Shown here one piece after another: positions 6,689 through 14,676 of a stretch of 15,012 nt of DNA. A program made the position numbers and the translations under genes. The DNA is from Acidimicrobiaceae bacterium. GTDB taxonomy: Bacteria; Actinomycetota; Acidimicrobiia; Acidimicrobiales; Microtrichaceae. Location of the stretch: the NCBI GenBank assembly GCA_003514205.1, contig DORQ01000130.1:4197-19208 (forward strand), given 5' to 3'. Numbering within the stretch: position 1 is the first letter of the stretch; every line of letters begins with the position of its first letter. The notes under the pieces are model-generated. The model had not been told where the DNA came from and made no database searches. It saw nothing but the letters and a program-made list of their open reading frames with translations.

Positions 6689-7954
6689 ATGGAATCTGAC
6701 GCAGCGTCCTCCCAGCAGATCACCGCCGCCGTCTCCTGGGACCGCCTTGCCCAACGCCTCGCTGAGCTTGCCGTGCTGGGCAATACCGGTGACGGCGGAT
6801 GTGCCCGTTTGGCCTGCACAGACCAAGACAAAGCGGGCCGCGATCTCGTCGTCACGTGGATGCGCGACCTCGATCTTGAGATCAGCGTGGACGGTATTGG
6901 CAACGTGATCGGCACACAGCGGGGATTTGTTCCAACCGCAGCGCCCGTGATGTGCGGATCCCACATTGACACTGTCGCGACTGGCGGAACGTTGGACGGC
7001 AACTTCGGGGTGCTAGCGGGCCTCGAGGTGATCGAAACCATCCAACGTGGCTCCATCTCGCTCCCGCGCCCACTCGCCGTGGGGTTCTTCACCAACGAGG
7101 AGGGTGCCCGGTTCGCGCCTGACATGTTGGGCTCGCTCACGTTCGTGGGCGGACTTGCGCTGGAGGAGGCACTCGACACCATCGCAATTGACGGAGCCCG
7201 ACTCGGCGACGAACTGTCTCGTATCGGCTACCACGGCATGTCACCGTTGCCAGCAGCGCCACCTCACGCCTTTGTGGAGCTTCACATCGAACAAGGTCCT
7301 GTACTCGAAGCCGAGGGTTACCAGATCGGCGTCGTGACTGGGGTTCAGGGCATCAGTTGGCAGGCCGTCCGATTCGTCGGGCAGTCGAACCATGCGGGAA
7401 CAACACCCATGCATCTTCGCAAAGACCCCGCGTACGCGGCGTTCGCAACTGCCACAAAGGTGCGCGAACTCGCACTTCAGATCGGCGGGACCCAGGTTGG
7501 AACCGTGGGCAAGATTGACCTCGTGCCGAATCTGATCAATGTGGTTGCGAGGGAGGCCTCTTTCACAGTGGATCTGCGGAACACCGAGGAATCCACACTG
7601 CGACAGGCTGAGGCGGCGATCGCGGCATTCATTGATCAGCTTGCGGACTCGGAGGGACTGGAGGTGAGCCGAACGCAGTTGGCGCGTTTCGAGCCAGTGA
7701 ACTTTGACGAACGTGTCGTCGGGATGATCGAGCGCATCGCAGCGCGACGCGGGGTCGCGCACCGGAGATTGCCCTCAGGAGCCGGACACGACGCACAAAT
7801 GCTGTCTCGCGTGTGCCCTACGGCGATGATCTTTGTTCCTTCCGTGAATGGGATCTCCCACAATCCCGCAGAATTCACCGCCGCCGAGGATCTTGCTGAG
7901 GGTGCCCAGATACTGCTCGAAACCATGGTTGAGCTCGCCTCCACCGAATTCTGA
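6689..7954 (+). CDS. M20-family amidase: allantoate amidohydrolase / N-carbamoyl-L-amino-acid hydrolase
   Basis: The 421-residue protein is a metal-dependent amidase of the hydantoinase/carbamoylase family in peptidase family M20. Metal ligands are in place: His92 (GSHIDTV), Asp103 (TLDGNFGVLAGLE), Glu137/Glu138 (FTNEEGARF), His199 (ELHIEQGPVLE) and His391 (GISHNPAE). The lid/dimerisation domain is inserted from about 215 to 330, starting GVVTGVQGISWQAVRFVGQSNHAGTTPM. GAGHDAQM (365-371) is typical. Family members hydrolyse allantoate, N-carbamoyl-L-amino acids or beta-ureidopropionate, releasing CO2 and ammonia. With purine deaminases next door, allantoate amidohydrolase is the favoured role, but sequence alone does not separate these substrates. 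It diverges from the deaminase across 64 bp and converges with the glycosyltransferase gene (30-bp gap). It has no Shine-Dalgarno and is probably leaderless. Confidence 0.88.
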   Translation: MESDAASSQQITAAVSWDRLAQRLAELAVLGNTGDGGCARLACTDQDKAGRDLVVTWMRDLDLEISVDGIGNVIGTQRGFVPTAAPVMCGSHIDTVATGGTLDGNFGVLAGLEVIETIQRGSISLPRPLAVGFFTNEEGARFAPDMLGSLTFVGGLALEEALDTIAIDGARLGDELSRIGYHGMSPLPAAPPHAFVELHIEQGPVLEAEGYQIGVVTGVQGISWQAVRFVGQSNHAGTTPMHLRKDPAYAAFATATKVRELALQIGGTQVGTVGKIDLVPNLINVVAREASFTVDLRNTEESTLRQAEAAIAAFIDQLADSEGLEVSRTQLARFEPVNFDERVVGMIERIAARRGVAHRRLPSGAGHDAQMLSRVCPTAMIFVPSVNGISHNPAEFTAAEDLAEGAQILLETMVELASTEF

Positions 7955-7984
7955 CGATGTAGTTGCGGCGCCGGTACAGGGGCC

Positions 7985-9805
7985 CTAACGGGTGAGCGGA
8001 GCGACGGGCCAGCCGCTTGAAATGAACTCGTCGATTCGATCATCGGGAACGAGATACACCGCAAGCATGAGTGAACCGTCGCGCAGCGGGACGCCAACAA
8101 CACGTGGGTCGCTCCCGAGCGCATCGAAATCAAGAGTGCCTTGGTGCATGAGATCCACAATGGCGGGATCATCCAGCGAGAAGGAGGCGGGGAACTCCTC
8201 AGGCGTTGCCAGCTGCGGAAGTCCGAGAATCAGATTGACGTCTCGTTCAACGAGGTAGTCAGTGGGGGCAATCTTGAGATGACCTGGTTTGCCTCGACCA
8301 TCGGCATACTCAATCGGAAGGCCGTTCTTTGCCACAAACTCGTCAGTGAGACCCAACATGTCAATGGCTGGCAACTCGCTGAAGTACGGCAATGCCCCGG
8401 CAGCAACCACGCCGACCGTGATCTGGTTCGGTTCATCGAGTCCGCCTGGGAAGTAGCCCGCCAAGTCCTCGCCCTCGGTCACCCACGTCGGCCGAGTATC
8501 GAACTCAAGCAGCCTGAGAACTGCCAGTCCATCTACCCCTCCGAGCTGGGTGAAGAGGACTCCATGCAACAGCCCGCCCACAACACAACTTCCTATCGCA
8601 AGCTTTCGAATCCAGGCGGTGTTAGCCAGTTCGGCTGCTCGAGCAATCAGCAACGCGAGCGGGATCAGCGCTGGCACCATGAAGCGAAAGTCCATCCAGT
8701 CACCACCGGTGACCACGACGTAGCCAACCCACGCTCCAGTGGTCACGCCACACAGCAAGGTGCCGGGCTCGGGAGCAAGACGGGGCAGTTTCGCCAGCAC
8801 GAGAGCGAGCGGCACCATGAGCCCATAGGAGAGCACGAATACCGCGATATACAGGAGACCACGAATCTGGAAAACGCCGCCGGCGTCTTTGGCATAGAAC
8901 GTGTTCGGCAGCGCGTGTCCGTAGTAGCTCACTCGCCAGGCTGTCCACGGAACCAGCGCCGCGAGCGACAGGGTCGCTGCGCACACCACAATCTTGGCAA
9001 CTTCGGCGTTGGTTGCTCCACGCGCGCGCCGAACCGCCACCCACCCCATCGTGAGTACAGCGAGCAACAGCGCCGAATCAAGCCTGGTCAGCACTAACGC
9101 GAGAGCCAGCACAGAAGCAATGAGAAGCTCCCGATGTGTCGGGGTTCGGTGCCAGGTGGCGACAATCAACAAGAGGTACCCCGAGACCAGGGCCGCTTGA
9201 AACATCGTTTCCAGCCCGCTGGTGCCAAATGCCACAAATGCCGCGTTCGTCGCGAGAATCACCAGGACGACCTGTGCCCACTTCACACTCCTTCCAAGAA
9301 GAAGCGCTATCCGAAACGTGCACCACAGCGCGCTCGCCATTGACACCAGACCGAGCACCATCGCGAAGAACTGAGGAGAGAAACCCAATCGGTGCGGAAT
9401 CGCAAGCAGCATGGTCCACAAGAAGTTGGTGTAACCCTCCACCCGCTCGCCGGGATTGAAGACCAGCCCGCGACCCTCTGCGAAATTCTTGGCGTACCGA
9501 AAGGAGATGTAGGCATCGTCAATGGTGAAGCGGAACAGAAACGCCAGGAGCAACGCTCCAGAAATGATTGCCCAACCCGTACGGCCAAGCTTCAAGACCT
9601 CGGGCCGACGAACCGGAGCGATTCCCTCCTCGACGAGTGGGCGCTCCCGAAGTGGATCTCGCTCCGGAGTCGAGACGGGACGCTCTTCGGTAATCACAAC
9701 TGCAGACTCCGCAGCCTTGGCATCCGTCAGCTCCCCGGAGGCTGTCGCTGGTTGTGTTGGACTGAGCTGACGCCCCACTTCTCGTCGTTCCTTCGGCTGC
9801 GCCAT
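7985..9805 (-). CDS. GT-C fold membrane glycosyltransferase-like protein
   Basis: This 606-residue protein has a soluble, Pro/Glu/Arg-rich N-terminal region (1-75), then about ten or more membrane segments from residue 78, and a soluble C-terminal region of about 150 residues. The first extracytoplasmic loop has the acidic pair D96-D97 in '[38 protein letters not shown]', a hallmark of GT-C enzymes using polyprenyl-phosphate sugars (ArnT-like or mycobacterial arabinofuranosyltransferase-like). The C-terminal part has '[19 protein letters not shown]', seen in uncharacterised actinobacterial relatives. ATG 9805 is chosen because GGAAGG lies seven bases upstream; the frame upstream to 9979 would overlap the next gene. 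Donor and acceptor are unknown. The gene does not fit the catabolic theme around it and has its own divergent promoter region. Confidence 0.72.
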   Translation of the reverse strand: MAQPKERREVGRQLSPTQPATASGELTDAKAAESAVVITEERPVSTPERDPLRERPLVEEGIAPVRRPEVLKLGRTGWAIISGALLLAFLFRFTIDDAYISFRYAKNFAEGRGLVFNPGERVEGYTNFLWTMLLAIPHRLGFSPQFFAMVLGLVSMASALWCTFRIALLLGRSVKWAQVVLVILATNAAFVAFGTSGLETMFQAALVSGYLLLIVATWHRTPTHRELLIASVLALALVLTRLDSALLLAVLTMGWVAVRRARGATNAEVAKIVVCAATLSLAALVPWTAWRVSYYGHALPNTFYAKDAGGVFQIRGLLYIAVFVLSYGLMVPLALVLAKLPRLAPEPGTLLCGVTTGAWVGYVVVTGGDWMDFRFMVPALIPLALLIARAAELANTAWIRKLAIGSCVVGGLLHGVLFTQLGGVDGLAVLRLLEFDTRPTWVTEGEDLAGYFPGGLDEPNQITVGVVAAGALPYFSELPAIDMLGLTDEFVAKNGLPIEYADGRGKPGHLKIAPTDYLVERDVNLILGLPQLATPEEFPASFSLDDPAIVDLMHQGTLDFDALGSDPRVVGVPLRDGSLMLAVYLVPDDRIDEFISSGWPVAPLTR

Positions 9806-9808
9806 GGT

Positions 9809-9818
9809 CTCCCCTTCC
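9809..9818 (-). promoter_or_regulatory. Ribosome binding site of the GT-C gene
   Basis: On the - strand GGAAGGGGAG lies just before ATG 9805, with its GGAAGG part seven bases upstream. It supports this start over in-frame ATGs further upstream (9850, 9979). Confidence 0.65.
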
Positions 9819-9834
9819 AAGTGCCAGTCGTGAT

Positions 9835-9849
9835 GAACACTAGTCACCA
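9835..9849 (-). promoter_or_regulatory. Second copy of the TGGTGAC / AGTGTTC motif
   Basis: On the - strand TGGTGAC (9849-9843), one base, then AGTGTTC (9841-9835), about 30 bp before ATG 9805. It matches the motif at 5219-5234 except for one base of spacing. TAGTGT inside it also fits a TANNNT -10 element, so it may be part of the glycosyltransferase promoter rather than an operator. Confidence 0.35.
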
Positions 9850-9866
9850 TTTGGCGTCCACCGAGT

Positions 9867-9882
9867 TGGGGCCTAGACCCCA
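9867..9882. promoter_or_regulatory. 16-bp palindrome in the middle of the divergent intergenic region
   Basis: TGGGG-C-CTAG-A-CCCCA is a dyad with a single mismatched pair. It is centred at 9874/9875 near the middle of the 157-bp gap 9806-9962, between the glycosyltransferase gene and the D-carbamoylase operon. Position and symmetry suit a dimeric repressor or activator site acting on both sides. No run of T follows on either strand, which argues against a terminator. Confidence 0.4.
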
Positions 9883-9932
9883 CCCATTCGTCAGGGCATT
9901 CTTCCGTCCCGATGAACGACGAGCCCCACCGA

Positions 9933-9956
9933 TTGACGCTGAGGCGACAGTAGGCT
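9933..9956 (+). promoter_or_regulatory. Candidate promoter of the D-carbamoylase operon (leaderless)
   Basis: TAGGCT (TANNNT, 9951-9956) ends six bases before GTG 9963, the leaderless arrangement seen at two other starts in this window. TTGACG (9933-9938) resembles a -35 box, but the spacer is only 12 bp, shorter than the usual 16-18, so the -35 assignment is doubtful. No Shine-Dalgarno precedes the GTG. Confidence 0.4.
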
Positions 9957-9962
9957 GCACAA

Positions 9963-10940
9963 GTGTCCTCACGCATCACGAGAGTTGCAGCTGCGCAACT
10001 TGGGCCAATTCAACGATCTGAAAGCCGCGCCGAAGTCGTGCAGCGGCTCATCGCCCTCCTCAAACAAGCCAGTTCGGAGGGGGCTGAACTGGTCGTCTTC
10101 CCAGAACTCGCGTTGACCACGTTCTTTCCCCGTTGGTGGGTTGATGATCTCCGCCAGGCAGACCACTTCTACGAGACTGCGCTGCCGGGCCCCGAAACCC
10201 AACCGCTTTTTGATACAGCACTCGCACTCGGTTGCGGCTTCGCGCTTGGTTACGCCGAACGGGTGCTTGACGAAACCGGGGAGACTACTCATCGCTACAA
10301 CTCGATGATCCTTGTGGAACGCGACGGATCAGTAGTCGCGAACTACCGCAAGGTGCACATTCCTGGCCACTCCGAGCATGAACCGTCACGGGCCTTCCAA
10401 CACGCCGAACGCCACTACTTCGAGTCTGGCGATACGGGCTTCACGGTTCATCGGGCATTCAACGGAATCGTTGGAATGGCGTTATGCAACGATCGACGCT
10501 GGCCAGAGACCTATCGGGTGATGGGCCTGCAAGGGGTCGAGATGGTGCTCATTGGCTACAACACGCCGCTGCAGTATCTGCCTGATCCAACGCAAGACCG
10601 GCTGGCCGGGTTTCACAACTCTCTCGTGATGCAATCTGGTGCCTACCAAAACGGAACCTGGGTCATCGGCGTTGCCAAGGCAGGAATGGAGGAGGGTTGC
10701 GACCTCCTTGCTGAATCTCAAATCATTGCGCCGTCTGGAGAGGTGGTCGCAATGACTACCACCAATGCCGATGAGGTCATCCTTGCCGATTGCGACCTCG
10801 ATTGGTGCAGCAACTACAAACGCACCTTGTTCGATTTCGAGCGCTATCGCGAGATTCAGCACTACGGTCTGATTAGTTCCCAACGAGGGGTCGTTGAGCC
10901 GCCGCTGGTCAATCCAGCTTCACCGCCCCGAGGAGCCTGA
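9963..10940 (+). CDS. N-carbamoyl-D-amino-acid hydrolase (D-carbamoylase), nitrilase superfamily
   Basis: The 325-residue protein closely resembles Agrobacterium D-carbamoylase along its length. Shared blocks include [62 protein letters not shown] and QHYGLI. The Glu-Lys-Cys triad is Glu48 (VFPELAL), Lys130 ([10 protein letters not shown]) and Cys175 (ALCNDRRW). The enzyme cleaves N-carbamoyl-D-amino acids to D-amino acid, CO2 and ammonia. The GTG start aligns with the characterised enzyme's N-terminus. The protein runs about 20 residues past the usual end (a Pro-rich [19 protein letters not shown] tail). It is the first gene of the right-hand operon, and the molybdenum hydroxylase begins two bases after its stop. 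The true substrate may be a ureido intermediate of purine or hydantoin breakdown rather than an amino-acid derivative; that is inference. Confidence 0.92.
   Translation: MSSRITRVAAAQLGPIQRSESRAEVVQRLIALLKQASSEGAELVVFPELALTTFFPRWWVDDLRQADHFYETALPGPETQPLFDTALALGCGFALGYAERVLDETGETTHRYNSMILVERDGSVVANYRKVHIPGHSEHEPSRAFQHAERHYFESGDTGFTVHRAFNGIVGMALCNDRRWPETYRVMGLQGVEMVLIGYNTPLQYLPDPTQDRLAGFHNSLVMQSGAYQNGTWVIGVAKAGMEEGCDLLAESQIIAPSGEVVAMTTTNADEVILADCDLDWCSNYKRTLFDFERYREIQHYGLISSQRGVVEPPLVNPASPPRGA
10930..10935 (+). promoter_or_regulatory. Ribosome binding site of the molybdenum hydroxylase gene
   Basis: GAGGAG lies seven bases before ATG 10943, inside the last codons of the D-carbamoylase gene. It fixes the start and indicates tight coupling of the two genes. 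Confidence 0.75.
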
Positions 10941-10942
10941 CT

Positions 10943-13546
10943 ATGCCCATTTCCTTCACCCTCAATGGCCAGCACGTAACGGTGGCCGATGATCACCCGC
11001 ATCTGCTGTCAGCGCTTCGCGAGGAACTCGATCTCACCTCGCCGAAGGACGGTTGTTCGCCCCAGGGGCAGTGCGGATGCTGCACGGTCATCATCGATGG
11101 CAAAGCGCAGGTGAGTTGCACATACCCAGTTGCCAAGACGCAGGATCGGGAAGTGCTGACCTTGGAGGGGATGCCCGAGGCCGAACGAGAAGCGTTCGCC
11201 AACGCCTTCGCTGCCAATGGCGGCCTCCAGTGCGGTTTCTGCATTCCCGGAATCGTGGTCCGAGCGAAGTCACAGATCGACAAGAAGGGCAGCGAGCTCG
11301 TACGGGGGGACATGGCCCGACATCTCGGTGCTCATCTCTGCCGCTGCACCGGCTACGTCAAGATCCTCGACGCCATCGAAGCAGTTGCGACCAATGCCGA
11401 ACAGATCGTCGCGCTACCGACTGGGATCGGCGAGCGTGGCACGAAGTACCAGGCGGCGGAGCTCACTCTTGGCGATCGCGGATACGTAGATGACATTCGC
11501 GTTCCCAACCTCGCCCACGCAGCACTGCACCTGACGAGCCACGCTCGAGCCGAGGTTCTAGAGATCGACACGGCCGAGGCACGAGGCGCCCCTGGAGTCA
11601 TTGCAGTGCTGACAGCGGCCGACATCCCTGGAGCGCACCGAACCGGCATCATCTACCAAGACTGGCCAGTCATGATCGCCATCGGCGAGCGCACATCGTA
11701 CGCGGGAGATGTGCTTGCGGTGGTCATCGCTGAGACCAAGCGTCAGGCACGATCCGCGGCGCAGCTCGTCAACGTCACCTACGCCCCGCTCGATCCGGTT
11801 GTTGACCCTGTTCGCGCTCTCAACGAATCAGAGATCGCCGTCTGGGGAACTGACTCCAACGAACTGTCACGCTCGGAATACCAACGCGGCGACACCGACA
11901 GCCAACTCGCGTCCTCAGCGCACGTGGTGCACGAGACCTTCACGACCCAGCGTATCGAGCACGCCTTCCTCGAGCCCGAGAGCACACTCGTAGTTCCCAC
12001 GTTGAACGAGCAGGGCGAGGTTGCTTCGCTGCATGTGTATTCAGGCGGCCAAGGCGTTTGGGATGATCGCAACCAGATCGCAGAGATACTCAACATCGGG
12101 CGCGACGCGGTGACGGTGGAACTGGTGTCCAACGGTGGTGCCTTTGGTGGCAAAGAAGACATGTCGAACCAGGCCCATGCCTCCCTTGCCGCGTGGACAC
12201 TGAAGCGACCGGTGAAATGCACGCTGTCACGGGAGGAGAGCTTCCTCATTCATGCCAAGCGCCACCCCATTCAGATGGAGTACTGGCTCGGTTGTGATGA
12301 AGACGGTCGACTTACTGCACTGCGAGCCCGGATGATCGGCGACTCCGGAAGCTACGCATCAGTCGGAATGAAAGTGTTGGAGCGGGCTGCGGGCCACGCC
12401 TCAGGCCCCTACCGACTTCAGGCCATTGATGTGTCAGCAGTAGCGGTTCGAACCAACAATCCCGCCTGCGGCGCATTCCGGGGATTCGGAGCGAATCAAG
12501 CCCAATTCGCGATGGAAGGTGCACTCGACCGGCTGGCGGAGAAGGTGGGCATCTCCGGTTGGGAGATTCGCAAACGTAATGTCATCCACCCCGGCGAGGT
12601 GTGGGGACCAGGCCAAATCATGGATGAGGGCTGCCGCGGCGCCGAGGCCTGCCTTGACGACATCAAGGAGTCATACGAGGCTGCCCGATCCGCTGGCAAG
12701 GCAGTTGGACTCGGACTTGGCCTGAAGAACAGTGGGCTCGGCAATGGGTTCCGAGAGGTGTGCGGGGCAGTTATCCGCTTCCGAAACGACGGCACTGTTG
12801 AGGTTCGTCACGGTTTCACCGAGATGGGCCAGGGCGTTCACACGATCGCGTTGCAGGTGGCATGCACCGAACTCGGGATTGCTCCGGAGCGGGTAGAGGT
12901 CATTGTCGACACCACCCGCGAGCTCGGCTTCGGACAAACCACGGGAAGCCGCGGCACCCTCATGGCCGCTGGCTCGGTGCAGGCTGCCTGCGCAGTTGCA
13001 ATCGCTGGAGGATGTGAGCCAGAGGTTGATTACCATGCCGAGCATCTCGTGGATTGGACTCAGAAGCTCGGCGATCCGGATAACCCCAATCCCACCATTC
13101 ACGCTGCATTCGGCTACGCGGCCCAGATGGTCATCATGGATCCGAACACCGCCGCAATCGAAAAGGTCATCGCCGTGCACGATGTCGGTCGGGCAATGAA
13201 CCCCCTCCTGTGCGAAGGCCAGATCGAAGGCTCAGTGCACATGGGCTTGGGGTATGCCCTCACCGAGGATTTCCCCGCCGATGACCAAGGTGTGCCGACC
13301 AACATGACGCTTCGCTCCCTCGGAATTCTGCGCCCGAAAGATGTTCCCCCGATCGAGGTTCGGATCCTGGAGATTCCTCAGCCAAAGTCGCCCTACGGCG
13401 TGAAGGGTGTCGGTGAGATTGGACTAGTGCCGACAGCGGGCGCTGTTGCTGCTGCCTTGCACGAGGTAGACGGCATGTGGCGCAACCGCCTTCCGATGGG
13501 CTCCACCATCGGCGCAGCGGCGAGCGACTCAGCGCTGGGATCGTGA
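10943..13546 (+). CDS. Fused 2Fe-2S / molybdopterin hydroxylase, selenium-dependent xanthine dehydrogenase type (XdhD-like)
   Basis: The 867-residue protein fuses an iron-sulfur domain (about 1-150) to a molybdopterin-binding large domain (about 163-860), with no FAD domain between. The ferredoxin-like cluster ligands are Cys38, Cys44, Cys47 and Cys59 (GCSPQGQCGCC...SC). The second cluster uses Cys97, Cys100, Cys133 and Cys135 (QCGFC...CRC). Cofactor-site motifs are GGAFGGKED (398-406), CGAFRGFG with Arg513, EMGQG with Gln630 and KGVGEIGLVP with Glu825, the expected catalytic base. Length and the blocks YQDWPVMIAIGERTSYAGDVLAVV and EHAFLEPEST match the Se_dep_XDH family, where labile selenium may replace the sulfido ligand. 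The likely role is hydroxylation of a purine such as hypoxanthine or xanthine, or its reversal with urate. An FAD subunit or other electron partner must lie elsewhere. The SsnA-like gene follows after four bases. Confidence 0.9.
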   Translation: MPISFTLNGQHVTVADDHPHLLSALREELDLTSPKDGCSPQGQCGCCTVIIDGKAQVSCTYPVAKTQDREVLTLEGMPEAEREAFANAFAANGGLQCGFCIPGIVVRAKSQIDKKGSELVRGDMARHLGAHLCRCTGYVKILDAIEAVATNAEQIVALPTGIGERGTKYQAAELTLGDRGYVDDIRVPNLAHAALHLTSHARAEVLEIDTAEARGAPGVIAVLTAADIPGAHRTGIIYQDWPVMIAIGERTSYAGDVLAVVIAETKRQARSAAQLVNVTYAPLDPVVDPVRALNESEIAVWGTDSNELSRSEYQRGDTDSQLASSAHVVHETFTTQRIEHAFLEPESTLVVPTLNEQGEVASLHVYSGGQGVWDDRNQIAEILNIGRDAVTVELVSNGGAFGGKEDMSNQAHASLAAWTLKRPVKCTLSREESFLIHAKRHPIQMEYWLGCDEDGRLTALRARMIGDSGSYASVGMKVLERAAGHASGPYRLQAIDVSAVAVRTNNPACGAFRGFGANQAQFAMEGALDRLAEKVGISGWEIRKRNVIHPGEVWGPGQIMDEGCRGAEACLDDIKESYEAARSAGKAVGLGLGLKNSGLGNGFREVCGAVIRFRNDGTVEVRHGFTEMGQGVHTIALQVACTELGIAPERVEVIVDTTRELGFGQTTGSRGTLMAAGSVQAACAVAIAGGCEPEVDYHAEHLVDWTQKLGDPDNPNPTIHAAFGYAAQMVIMDPNTAAIEKVIAVHDVGRAMNPLLCEGQIEGSVHMGLGYALTEDFPADDQGVPTNMTLRSLGILRPKDVPPIEVRILEIPQPKSPYGVKGVGEIGLVPTAGAVAAALHEVDGMWRNRLPMGSTIGAAASDSALGS

Positions 13547-13550
13547 ACCT

Positions 13551-14582
13551 ATGAGCAACACGACACCAGGGATGGTGTGCGCTCACCACCACCTCTATTC
13601 CTCGCTCGCCCGTGGGATGCCGGCACCTCCATCAACTCCTACCTCGTTTCTTGGAGTGTTGGAACAGATCTGGTGGCGACTCGACCAGGCGCTCGACCTC
13701 GAGATGATCCGAGCTTCGGCGCTCCTCGGCGCTCTCGAAGCGCTCGAATCAGGAACCACCGCAATCATCGATCATCACGAGTCGCCCTCAGCCATCGAAG
13801 GATCACTCAGCGTGATCGCCCAGGCCTGCGCTGAGGTTGGTGTGCGAGTCATGTGTGCATACGGCATCACCGACCGTCACGGTCCCGATGGGGCCGCCGC
13901 CGGACTGAATGAAAACCGGCGATTTCTTGCCGAAGGTGGCCGTGGTTACGTAGGCGTGCACGCAGCATTCACCTGCTCAGATGACAGTCTCGAACAAGCC
14001 GCATCACTGGCAGCCGAATTCGGAACCGGGGTGCACATTCACGTTGCCGAAGGTCCTGATGATCGAGAGGCCCACCTCCGACTCCAGCAGCTGAGCACCT
14101 CGGACTGGTTATTGATCCACGCCGTCCACCTCCCGACCGATCACGGCCTCGCTGGCACCATCGTGCACAACCCTCGCTCCAATATGAACAACGCTGTGGG
14201 CTACGCGGACCCCACTCGATTCCCTGAATCCCAGCCCGTAGCGCTGGGCACCGACGGGATTGGCGCCGACATGTTGGAGGAGTTCCGTCTCGCGTACTGC
14301 CGTCACCGCGAGAGCAATCTCGCCGCCACTCCCGACGCAGCCTGGAACTGGCTGAGCACCGGCTGGAACCTCGTGCCTGAGGCACTCAACGACCACGTGC
14401 GCTGGAGCTATGACCAGGTCGACAACCCGTGGGCCGCCGCGTTTACCCCAGGGGTCGCTGCACAGGAGGTTCGAATCGATGGCGAGATCCTCCTCCTTGA
14501 GGGCAAGCCGACACGAGTGGATCCTCTCGAAATCCGAGCGAAGGCCAAGGAACAGGCTCAGCGCTTGTTCGCCAAACTCTGA
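13551..14582 (+). CDS. ssnA: SsnA-like amidohydrolase, compact form lacking the N-terminal beta domain
   Basis: The 343-residue protein matches SsnA, an amidohydrolase linked to molybdenum hydroxylases, through HHHLYSSLARGMP, FLGVLEQIWWRLDQALD, SGTTAIIDHHESPSAIEGSL, HAAFTCSDDSLEQA, HIHVAEGPDD and VHNPRSNMNNAVGYADP. Candidate metal and catalytic residues are present: His12 and His14, His164, Glu167, His190/His193 and Asp235 (LGTDG). SsnA proteins usually have about 440 residues. Here the roughly 60-residue N-terminal beta segment before the first HxH motif is missing, the helix after HIHVAE is shortened, and the C-terminal domain is abbreviated. The frame upstream of ATG 13551 hits stops at 13467, 13425 and 13401 and encodes nothing similar, so this is not a mis-called start. 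The start has only a weak GGGA upstream and may rely on coupling to the hydroxylase gene. The substrate is not established. Confidence 0.82.
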   Translation: MSNTTPGMVCAHHHLYSSLARGMPAPPSTPTSFLGVLEQIWWRLDQALDLEMIRASALLGALEALESGTTAIIDHHESPSAIEGSLSVIAQACAEVGVRVMCAYGITDRHGPDGAAAGLNENRRFLAEGGRGYVGVHAAFTCSDDSLEQAASLAAEFGTGVHIHVAEGPDDREAHLRLQQLSTSDWLLIHAVHLPTDHGLAGTIVHNPRSNMNNAVGYADPTRFPESQPVALGTDGIGADMLEEFRLAYCRHRESNLAATPDAAWNWLSTGWNLVPEALNDHVRWSYDQVDNPWAAAFTPGVAAQEVRIDGEILLLEGKPTRVDPLEIRAKAKEQAQRLFAKL

Positions 14583-14676
14583 ATTCTGTGCACCTCCCGG
14601 CCCAAGCCTCTAGATCCTCCGCCAACTTCAACTCACCCGACGAAACAACCAACCGATCCGGCCTCAAGGAGTCCCA
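14583..14676 (+). other. Short gap with the ribosome binding site of the LLM oxidoreductase gene
   Basis: These 94 bases between the SsnA-like gene and the LLM gene show no terminator hairpin and no convincing promoter. AAGGAG at 14666-14671 lies five bases before GTG 14677 and fixes that start. The gap is the longest within the + strand unit, so a separate promoter for the LLM gene is possible. Confidence 0.5.

Noticed and set aside
6625..7182. The deaminase reading frame stays open 558 bases further upstream (to 7182)
   Set aside because: That part is antisense to the M20 amidase, is low-complexity Ser/Pro/Arg-rich, and the conserved amidohydrolase N-terminus begins at 6624.
8694..8715. 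Inverted GTCACC / GGTGAC pair inside the GT-C gene
   Set aside because: It is in the coding sequence for a conserved VVTGGDWMD stretch and is explained by codon use; no reason to call an operator.
9806..9979. Upstream extension of the GT-C reading frame to 9979
   Set aside because: It would overlap the D-carbamoylase start and lacks a ribosome binding site, while 9805 has a good one.
12671..13180. 169-codon - strand frame inside the molybdenum hydroxylase gene
   Set aside because: It is antisense to conserved cofactor-binding sequence and shows no motif of its own.
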